Below are positions 55,663-64,000 of a stretch of 64,000 bases of DNA, piece by piece; positions within the stretch are counted from its first letter, which is position 1, and each line of letters opens with the position of its first letter. The position numbers and the translations under genes were made by a program. Source of the stretch: Scalesia atractyloides (lineage: Eukaryota; Streptophyta; Magnoliopsida; Asterales; Asteraceae); assembly GCA_947069175.1 (NCBI GenBank), contig CAMTDV010000013.1, positions 13,621,501-13,685,500 of the forward strand, written 5' to 3'. The notes below the pieces were generated by a model. It searched no databases, had not been told where the DNA came from, and saw only the letters and a list, made by a program, of their open reading frames with translations.

Positions 55663-56441
55663 TATAGATTCTAGTCATTCATTTCCTTTCGTACGGTAAT
55701 TCTTGTGTATTAATTCTTTGTAACCAGTAAGTAATTCTATGGTTTTCCCCTATTTACACTTAACACTTTTGGGGTGTATGGCATTTTATTCACTTTATTA
55801 TTAATAATGAAAATTTAATGTGTTATTATATGGATGTGTAGTTGTGATTTATTTATTTGTTATGCGATGTTGCTGTCTATTGTATTCTATCATGTCATTG
55901 TGGATCAACTAATGACTAGCTTCCCCACGTTTATGGGTTTTAGCCTGGTATCACCACCATTATTAGATTCGCTCTTCGGGGCTGAGTCTCATACAGTCAT
56001 ATAGTCGCAGATTCATATATTCGTTTGTTTCGTCTATTTACTTGTTTGTATAGTCTCGGTGGTATACATGGTTTCGTTGTATGTGTTCTTGATAAATTGT
56101 CTTTCTTGTAATATTAGCATGTTATAACTTTTCTTAAAAATAATATCATTTTATAAAAATAAGGATTACTCACCAACTTTTGTTGACCAAAAACTATTTT
56201 TCTAACATGATACATGTACACAAGTTTGAGGATTTGAAGTTGAAGACATATAGGATGTGCCTTAGTAATAGAACTGATTATTGTCAATGAATTGTACCTT
56301 ACGGAGTTTTGTTGAATTATTTCTATGATCATGTGTGACAAATTAATTTGGATGCTTTAAATATTTAAACTTATAATAGTTGTCATGAGCTATGAACAAT
56401 CATCATGTCCGTACCAATCCCTTGCGGGTCGAGGTGTGATA

Positions 56442-57395
56442 GTTTATCCGCGTTTAATCCATTCCGAATAGTTAAGTGGAGTTAACAAAATCGCCTCAAC
56501 ATGCTACCTTGTAACGATTACTGAGCGAGTACTCCATCTTCTAGACCTTGTTATACAACATTGATAATTAATGTAGTGAATTAAGTAATCTCATGTGCAT
56601 TAAGTAATATATTAATTAGGGGAACTTTATTAAATGAGGCAAATTAGGAACTATTGCGTAGAGCATTTGTACCAAATATTTTGAAAGTTGTAACACGTGT
56701 CTTACAAATTTTATAAAATCACCATGTTATCCATTTAAAATGCTTTATAATGTATGTGTATATAATCACGCAACATATGTATATAATAACACAAAAATTA
56801 CCTATAATTATGCACCGTTACATAAAATAACACACGCTTTTATACATACAATTACACACAGTGGTTCAATATTTAAAACCAAGTGTATAAAAATAGATTA
56901 TATGAATGGTATAGTTTAAATGTAAATTATGAAGTAAATATAAATTCTTTTGCATTTAAAAACTGTAAAACTAGATAAAAAGTCAACAGTCGTGGTTTTA
57001 CCTTATTAATCTTTTAGTCACAATACATACCATTTAAAAAGTAATTTATAAAAGTTGTCCTTTATGTTTATACCAAATTTCAATGATTTTTTATTGCCTT
57101 TAAAATCGACAGGATTTGTATTTTATGTTTTGTAAATTTTGCACGTTACGTCATTTGAACCTAACTTAGTTATTTTTTTGGGTTAAACTTAAGCATTTTG
57201 TCAGAGATCTTGACTTAAATGATGAATGTGTCTCTGTAGCTGAAATCTGGCTAGATGCGGACGAAGAACTTTTCATTCCAGGTAGGTTTTCTAGGTTTTT
57301 ATGGTGGTGGCAACACACAAAGAGGGGAGACGCCTTCGTGCAGGGTGACCTGCTCATTTGTGTTAGTAGATTAGGTGGAGATCTGAGTTTGGTGG
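56442..57395. other. Intergenic sequence between solo LTRs
   Basis: The left end (to about 56550) continues the dispersed repeat of 53814-54082. 56650-56870 has repeated ATA.ACACA phrases. 57166-57395 has a GC-richer patch with an unrecognised minus frame. No gene is supported. Confidence 0.45.
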
Positions 57396-58691
57396 TGTAA
57401 CAACCTCCAAAATACAAGAGTAACAATTCCCAAAGTACATTTAAAAGACCCCTGATCGAAACCCCAAACTTGTACGGCGCGACCCGATGTGAAAATTAAA
57501 GAAACTTGTAACAGGGAACCTGGCGCCACGCGGGAGGATCCCTCAATCCCCATGACGCGTGACATGGTGTCTCAAAACCTGGGACTCGGAAACTACAAGA
57601 GCAAACAAGGCTAGTCTAGCCTATTTGGTGGCCGCCGTGCCACGCGAGAAGGGTCCCGGGGCCTGGGGCGACGCACAGGAGGTGCCAAAATTAAGTATAT
57701 TTCAGCAGCATGGGACTAGTTCAGATTTCTCAGTTCGATCATTTAAAACGACGTCTTATTCCTCGTATCTCTGTTTCTTTCATCAAAGCCCCTAAATTCC
57801 TGAACCGCTACCCCGATATCATGGTAATAACTCTAATCACTAACACGGTACTATATCCGATCGATTGAAACCAATCCAATGGATGTTTAAGTACTGCCGG
57901 TACCCGACTATACTTTGTCATTCGTTGTGCATTTTGATCTCGTGATTATTGTAAAAGTTGAATTGAGTTAATACACTAATACGTGTGCATTGTTATTTAA
58001 TTAGGTATACCAGCTTTAAACCAGTAGGCAAGACTTGTCAACTTAAACCTTCAAAGTGAGTCATTCTATTTTATTAAATGCTTTCAAAATGCTAAATGTT
58101 TTCGAGTTGTATTTACATTGATTCACTTTTTGTATTGTGCAATTACTGCCGCTATGTGGAGTTTTGTATACATTACTTGATAGGCTTCACCATTGGACAA
58201 CGGGTTAACCAATAAGTAATATGACCATAGTCACAGATCCGGTAGAGTGACAATTACCGATTTGGCGTAATTGATAGATATAAACAAATATAAAAACCCT
58301 TAATGTTGTAAATTATAATAATGTGTTTCCTTACAACTGAATGAACTCACCAGTATTTTTCATTGACCAAAAGTTTTTAGAACGCGTTTCAGGGGACTTA
58401 CTGTGAAGACAGGAAAAAAGTGTTGTGAAACACTTCAACTTAAATAAATGGCTATGTAACCCTGAAATAAACATGTTTTCTGTAATCAAGGATTTCCAAG
58501 TGAAATTCTTTTATATAAATACGGGGTTTACCCCAAAGTTTAAGAAATGAAAATTTGGTGTTTTGAAAACTCGGATAAATTTTCCTGACACCCGGCCCTG
58601 ATGAAAATTCCGTTGCGAAAATTTTAATAAACACCGGTACCACTATATCGGCTCACGGCTCCCGCCCATGGTAGGGTCGGGGGTTGTGACA
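57396..58691 (+). mobile_element. Solo LTR, different family (1296 bp), TSD GGTGG
   Basis: TGTAACAACCTCC at the left and GGGGGTTGTGACA at the right, flanked by a perfect 5-bp repeat GGTGG (57391-57395 and 58692-58696). It is more GC-rich in its first 300 bp than the surroundings. The frames at 57371-57565 and 57559-57795 lie in the LTR and are not recognised. Orientation follows TG...CA and the TGTAACA start. Confidence 0.85.
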
Positions 58692-58818
58692 GGTGGGGCT
58701 AGGAGGTATTTGCCGAAGAGAAAGAGATGATGGCGGTGACGTTTGTGAGAGGACTTAATGGTGGTGGTTGATGATGACGGTGTTGGATGAGGATGTTGAT
58801 GATTTAGTTTTTTAAATA

Positions 58819-58857
<39 letters not shown>
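58692..58857. other. GGT-rich flank and TA microsatellite
   Basis: GATGGCGGTGACG- and GGTGGTGGTTGATGATGACGG-like low-complexity sequence, then (TA)n at about 58823-58857. Confidence 0.6.
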
Positions 58858-58859
<2 letters not shown>

Positions 58860-59611
58860 ATTATTTGTGAACAACTTCTTGAAAGTGAACTGAGTGAACT
58901 AATCTTGGCCTTTGATCATTTTTTAGATTAAAAAGGTAAGATTGACTTTTAATTAGAATTCCTTAATTTTCTCATCTCTTAACTCTTTCTCTCTCCCTCT
59001 TAATTTTAATTATTTCTCTATTATTTTAATTATAAGATGATTAAAGGGCTAATGTTTATTTTTATATAAACTCTTATGTTCTTTTTAAAATTAAATATTA
59101 AATCTAATTAAATTACATTTTTTTACATATGTATATACAGGTCAGTATATACAAGACTTATACACTTGTGTATAGTTACATCTTGTTTTCACAGGTTGGC
59201 ATAAACCAAATTTATACACATGTGTATTATTCAAGTACATATGTGTATAAACTAACAGTTGTGTATCTTGTATAAATTGATAGTTTGCGAAACTGTACAC
59301 ACGTGTATAATCTAACATCTGTGTATCTTCTATAAATTAATACTATCGAGACTGCACACATATGTATACACTAACAACTGGGTATCTTGTATATACGGAA
59401 ACTAGCAATATTTTGGGAATTTTGATTATATTGTTTAATAAATGCAATTTACAAAAGACGTAAATACCCTTCTGTCAATTAATTTAAAGGGAAGTTACAA
59501 CATTATAATTACAATCTTGCCATTGTTTAAAAATCTCTAGATGATATAATCCAATGGCTCAGATTAGTTCACACAGTTCACTCTCAACCTAGTGTTCACT
59601 CTAGAATCCTA

Positions 59612-59613
<2 letters not shown>
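58858..59613. mobile_element. TIR element inside a TA microsatellite (756 bp)
   Basis: The left end GGATTATTTGTGAAC..AGTGAACTGAGTGAACTAATC and the reverse complement of the right end (GGATTCTAGAGTGAAC..AGTGAACTGTGTGAACTAATC) form an inverted repeat of about 50 bp. (TA)n lies at 58823-58857 and 59614-59672. The interior (59130-59400) has four diverged subrepeats with TGTGTAT..T.TATAAATT and CACA.GTGTATA. No coding capacity. Confidence 0.75.
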
Positions 59614-59672
<59 letters not shown>

Positions 59673-59677
<5 letters not shown>

Positions 59678-60240
59678 TATTTTAATTTAATTTTTAGATA
59701 ATGATTCAAACATTTTACTGGTTCAACACTTACCAATTCAGAAGATGCCAAACAGCCCATTAGTAGCCAATTTGTCTCGCCTAAGAGTTCTTACATTAGT
59801 CCACTTCTCAAAAACAAATGCTTTTTTACTTGATCCGCCTAGTGTGTCTATATATTTTAAAGTTTAATAATTTTTAACTTCGTATCCGTCACAATTTTCT
59901 CAACCATTGAAATACTGTGATCAAATATGATCAAACACTTGATTAAAAGGAAACTTGAGTTCGTATTTTATTATTCTTGTGTCTATATATTAGCTAGAAA
60001 ATGTTTGATGGATGAAGGCACATGGGGTCGTAATGTTTCCAAAAGAACACCAAGAAAATGCCACGCCGCATTTTATCCCCGTCGTGATCACAAACAAAAG
60101 AAGCCTTTGAAAAATAGGAAACATTTTTTTGCTCAACATGTTAGGCACTCGTGAAAAAAGGGAAACTCTTCCCATTTGTTCACCTCTCACTTCCCTATAT
60201 CATGGGGACTTACGCATACATCTCGGCAACTTTTTAGTTT
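59673..60240. other. Intergenic region with short unrecognised frames
   Basis: CAGAAGATGCCAAACAGCCC near 59739-59758 resembles the end of a non-autonomous DNA element. The plus frame 59927-60154 and minus frame 59990-60190 overlap and match nothing known. No gene is supported. Confidence 0.4.
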
Positions 60241-62940
60241 ATGTCTATATAAACACATATTAAAAGATTAGGCTCTATCAATATATAATAATATATCTAT
60301 AATAAAAGCAACCTTTTAAACCCTCACATAATAATTTTAAAGAAAATATAGATCTATAAAAATCATATAAGACACTCTACAAAGTGATTTTATGTTTAGA
60401 TGGAAGTGAGAACAATAATGAGGTATGTAACTATGTAAGCATCTTGTGTACAATTTAAGAATGTACTAAAATTTGTCTAAAATAAGACTTGAAACAACCT
60501 AAAACAAATGTATGATGTTCGTAAATTAAAACAAATAGATAATCAGTATGAATGACGCCTAAATCATGTTGATGATGTTCATTTAAGAATCAGCTCCATA
60601 GTTTTATTATGAATCTCTTCGATCCATTGATGGATTTGTCTTCCCACTCTTTGTTTCCATTGACAGTATTCCCTTTTCGGTAGCTTCATATAACTTATTT
60701 ATTTTTGAAATAGAGCCTTAAAAGAGGACCATATGAAACATGAAGGAAAAGTAATAAAAATAAATGTTATTGTTAAAGATTGACGCACAATCTATAGTTT
60801 CATAGCCAACGCTTTATCCACTACGACCCGCTCTTTTTTAAACGGCTTAAATTTTTGTCACCAATAAGGTAAATCTTTATTCTAACACCACTTAAAAAGA
60901 TACCTAACGTGTAAAAAAATTGTGACTTCAACCTTATTTTCCTATTAAATAATTCAAATTATAAATAAAAAAAAACATATTCGTTGACGTGGATTTGAAA
61001 AGCCAATTTTCACTGTTGGGAGTAGGGAACTAGGGATGAACAAGATCTTCACAATATCATATGGATGTGGATGTTTTTATTTAAATAACCGACATCATTC
61101 GGAAAATATGTATTCAGTAAAAAAAGGAAAATTCAAATAGTAATGTGTGAGGTACATAAACATAGCTTTAGTAAGTTTTCTTAATTATATATCATTTTTA
61201 TTCTCGCAACTATTATTTATTATTAGATATAAAATATTAGATATAAAACGTTCTAGTTCAAAATGAGCAATCCAATCATTATTATATGGCAACTTTTGAT
61301 AACTAGAAAACAATAAAAAGCTGTTGATAACTAAAAAAAACAATAAAATTTGTATACATATTTGTATGTGAAACATGTAAGATTACTCTCACATCTAAGA
61401 TTACTGTATGTAATGCGAGAGAGAAAGAGCTGTGATTGAAAACTTGCATCACATTTAAAAACAAAAAATATAAGCATGCATGTATGGTAGTTGTCTACCT
61501 AAAAAGTTAAAATTAATATTGTATTGAGCGACTCTTTTACAATCGTTTGTAAATTGCAAGTCATTAAGAAACATCAGGTTTAAATTTCATATTAAATTAC
61601 AAAATTCCTCTCTATGTATTCCAATTCTTGTATTTATGTTTTTGTAGTTAGTAATTTGTTACAAACGTTTTGTAACATTAATAATCTTCTGCATAAATAT
61701 TCAACCAGACATAGATAATTATCTTGTTAAATTAAGCATAAACTATAAAAAAAGATACAACAAAACTTTTTAGATACACTAAACCAGTATCTTTGTCAAA
61801 ACAACTTAAGAAAATAACATAAATAACTGTTCCAAACTTATTCAAATTTTTAAAATTAGTTTAGTGTCATAAGTCTTTTATATCCACAATGTAGTTGTGT
61901 AGCTTTATGATTTATGGCATATTATCAATCTCAAATAAAGAATTCTCACTTTTTAAATTAATTTCTATGCCCACCCATATGTGGTTTATTGTATATTAGT
62001 AGCTTCATACTATATTATTTTTGTAGTTTAATATTCTTGCTAACTTTTTGTTTAAGATTTATATATACAAAAACGTATAAATCATAAATAATACAGGACT
62101 TGCAACCTAGTATTACCAAGGTATGACGGAATCATAAACAATACAACACTTGTAACCGGAGATGTTTCCCTACACATAAACTTTAAGATTTCATCCCAAT
62201 GGTAAATAACAATACATATTTAGAAGTAGAATTAGTGGTGGATAAGTTAGCCATTCTATAAAAAAAATCAAAAACTAAAAAACCAAGGCAACCTACAGAA
62301 GTCGAGTTGGCTTTACATAAGCTGAGATTCAGGCTTGAACTCGACTCCTATTGTCATGACCAGAATCTGAACTATTATTGGCTCGGATTAAGACGTTCTC
62401 GTGTTAAAAAAACATCCACATACTATTTAGAAGAAAAGGACCGAATAAAATATAAAACCCTAAAAACAGGCATAGAAAGTGGGGGAGATATTATGCGAAG
62501 AAAATCGGAGATATGTGTGGTTGACCGTTGACAGGTAGTTATGCATTCTATAACTACTTTTTTGGCATCCCTTGATCCAAGCTCTAATTTGCGCCGATGG
62601 AAACAAAATAAACACACAAAATGTCAATTTAGTACAATAAAAACAATTAGACGGTATTAAAGAAGCAAACCAAGTAAACAAAAACTGCTCAAAAATCGTT
62701 GCATGTTTTCTTTTTCTAACCCTTCATTTTCGTTCACATTGATTTTAGTCAAATAAAATTTAAGAAATATGATTATCTTTTTTTTTCTCTCCTTTTAATA
62801 GTTAATGATGTATATACTTTACACCAATTATTCTAAATTACACTCTTTGTCTAATATCTCTTCTCTAAAAGATACGTATCTCTTACAAGTGGGCTAGCCT
62901 TACATTGACAAACATCAATGGGGAGTAACAAACATCATTA
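60241..62940. other. AT-rich intergenic region
   Basis: No exon, RNA gene or element could be supported on either strand. The 62307-62531 plus frame and overlapping minus frames at 62423-62681 are unrecognised and probably fortuitous. Confidence 0.5.
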
Positions 62941-64000
62941 CGAAGCATTGTTAGTTGTTTCGGAGTAGAGATGACAATCAAACCAGAACACGATAGGTAA
63001 ACCCCAAACTTGACACATTTGGGACATGTTTGGGGTCGAGTAATTGGGTACGAGACCAGGTTTAGGATTAGTTTTTTTGCGGGTTAGAGATTTGGTGATA
63101 TATCTATTTGCTCGACCCGATCACCTGATAAAGTGTACTTGTTTACCCGATAATATACCGGTATAATCTCTTCTTTCTTAAAAAAATTATGTATACACTA
63201 GATTAGAATCTCGTATATTACACCATAGAATAAAGTATATTGTAAGATAATAATTTATTTTATAGTATTAATATAGTAATAAGTACTTATAATTAATTTC
63301 CGAACCTGTATCCAAAATTTCAGATACGGATTTGGATATCCGAATTCATAAAAAAATATTCAAAAAATTCGTTTCGTGCATAGATTAAAAGTAAACATAT
63401 ATTTGATTTTCTAAATTTTCAACGTTAAAAACAACGAGCTTTTATAAATCCACATCCGAATTCGATTATTTACTATTTTTTACTATATTTCAAACTAAAC
63501 ATAGTGCTCGTCTACCTTATATATTTAATAAAATTTATTGGTTTTCGGATATCGGATAATCCGATATTCGAATCCAAAAATTTGGATAATCCGGTTTTCA
63601 GGTATCCAAAATTTCAGATATTTTGGATTCGGATTTTCGGATATTTCGAATTCGGTTTTGGATCCGGATTGTTTTAACACCCCTAGGTTCACCATTGAAC
63701 CTCACACTATATTAGGTTCTTATACAAAGGAACAAAATTCTAAGAAGCGTAAAAAGCTTAAGAGATTGACATATGAGAATCATTAAATTAAGAGTAGAGG
63801 TAAAAGAGTACACTAAACAATTATTCAATTATGATAAAAACACTATATTCTCGTAAAATAAAACATAAATATCATATGTTTATGTAAAATATAACATCAT
63901 GTACACATTGTTAACTAAAAATAAAACACAATATATATGCTACTAATAAAACACTACGTAATCAACCATTTGTTATCTACAAAATAAAACATGATATACC
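62941..64000. other. Intergenic region with GGATATCCGAA-like low-complexity repeats
   Basis: 63300-63370 and 63540-63680 consist of many variants of TTCGGATATCCGAA and TTTGGAT, both orientations mixed. 62990-63150 has CCCGAT/GGGTA-type low complexity. The plus frame 63538-63786 starts within these repeats and is not a gene. The rest, to the end, is AT-rich. Confidence 0.6.

Larger units (their letters stand above)
54088..56441 (+). mobile_element. Solo LTR of a related family (2354 bp)
   Basis: Starts TGCAGCATCCGTCAAAAACA and ends GCGGGTCGAGGTGTGATA (LTR terminal CA mutated to TA), followed by a TSD with one mismatch. The order of blocks follows the Ty3-1 LTR: CCAAACCCGATCCG near the start, antisense tRNA-like modules in U3, and near the end CTCACCAACTTTTGTTGACC and a CATGAGCTATGAACAATC-type segment. 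A (TTA)n microsatellite lies at 55624-55662. No internal region remains. Confidence 0.7.

Noticed and set aside
57166..57795. Possible small genes around the GC-richer patch
   Set aside because: The frames cross the border of a solo LTR with a perfect TSD and match no known protein.
1..64000. CRISPR arrays, bacterial operons or a prophage-like defence system
   Set aside because: Spliced plant gene, plant LTR elements and AT-rich intergenic DNA show a nuclear plant genome; no such structures were seen.

Overview
This is a plant nuclear window, AT-rich and dominated by transposons. The organism is most likely a eudicot of the daisy family (Asteraceae). That call is an inference: the chromovirus gag-pol sequences, and an extra open reading frame upstream of gag in one of them, look like proteins common in Asteraceae genomes, but no search was run. 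Only one host gene can be supported, the 5' half of a CSLA (glucomannan 4-beta-mannosyltransferase) gene on the minus strand at 1508-2836. Its remaining exons would lie off the left edge or are missing.

Layout. 1-3.2 kb: CSLA with its TATA box and CT-rich leader. 3.2-9.9 kb: AT-rich intergenic DNA with a few direct and tandem repeats. 9.9-15.2 kb: AT-rich tandem repeats interleaved with foldback (inverted-repeat) elements, several of which sit against TA microsatellites. 15.2-52.5 kb: a nest of LTR retrotransposons. These are Ty3-1 (18255-24549, plus strand, gag only, TSD GGTTG), Ty3-2 (26576-39930, minus, 3.25-kb LTRs, degenerate gag-pol with an accessory ORF), a solo LTR (40586-42897, TSD GGTTA) and Ty3-3 (44221-52405, minus, decayed gag-pol, left LTR truncated). 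They are inserted into older LTR-like sequence. 52.5-59.7 kb: a GGT-minisatellite element, a 368-bp palindromic MITE, two more solo LTRs (54088-56441 and 57396-58691) and a TIR element inside a TA microsatellite. 59.7-64 kb: AT-rich intergenic DNA with no supported gene.

The most unusual signal is in the LTRs of the Ty3-1/Ty3-3/solo-LTR family. Each full-length LTR carries three tandem tRNA-like modules (A-box and B-box like, period about 150-175 bp) downstream of the TATA box in the sense direction, and a further tRNA-like module in U3 in the antisense direction. A related solo LTR at 54-56 kb has two such antisense modules. Other points of interest are the gag-only parasite with a 770-bp unidentified replacement of pol, the accessory pre-gag ORF of Ty3-2, a GGTTR-like target-site bias, and foldback elements targeting TA microsatellites. 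All retroelement coding sequences in the window are broken; none is described here as functional.
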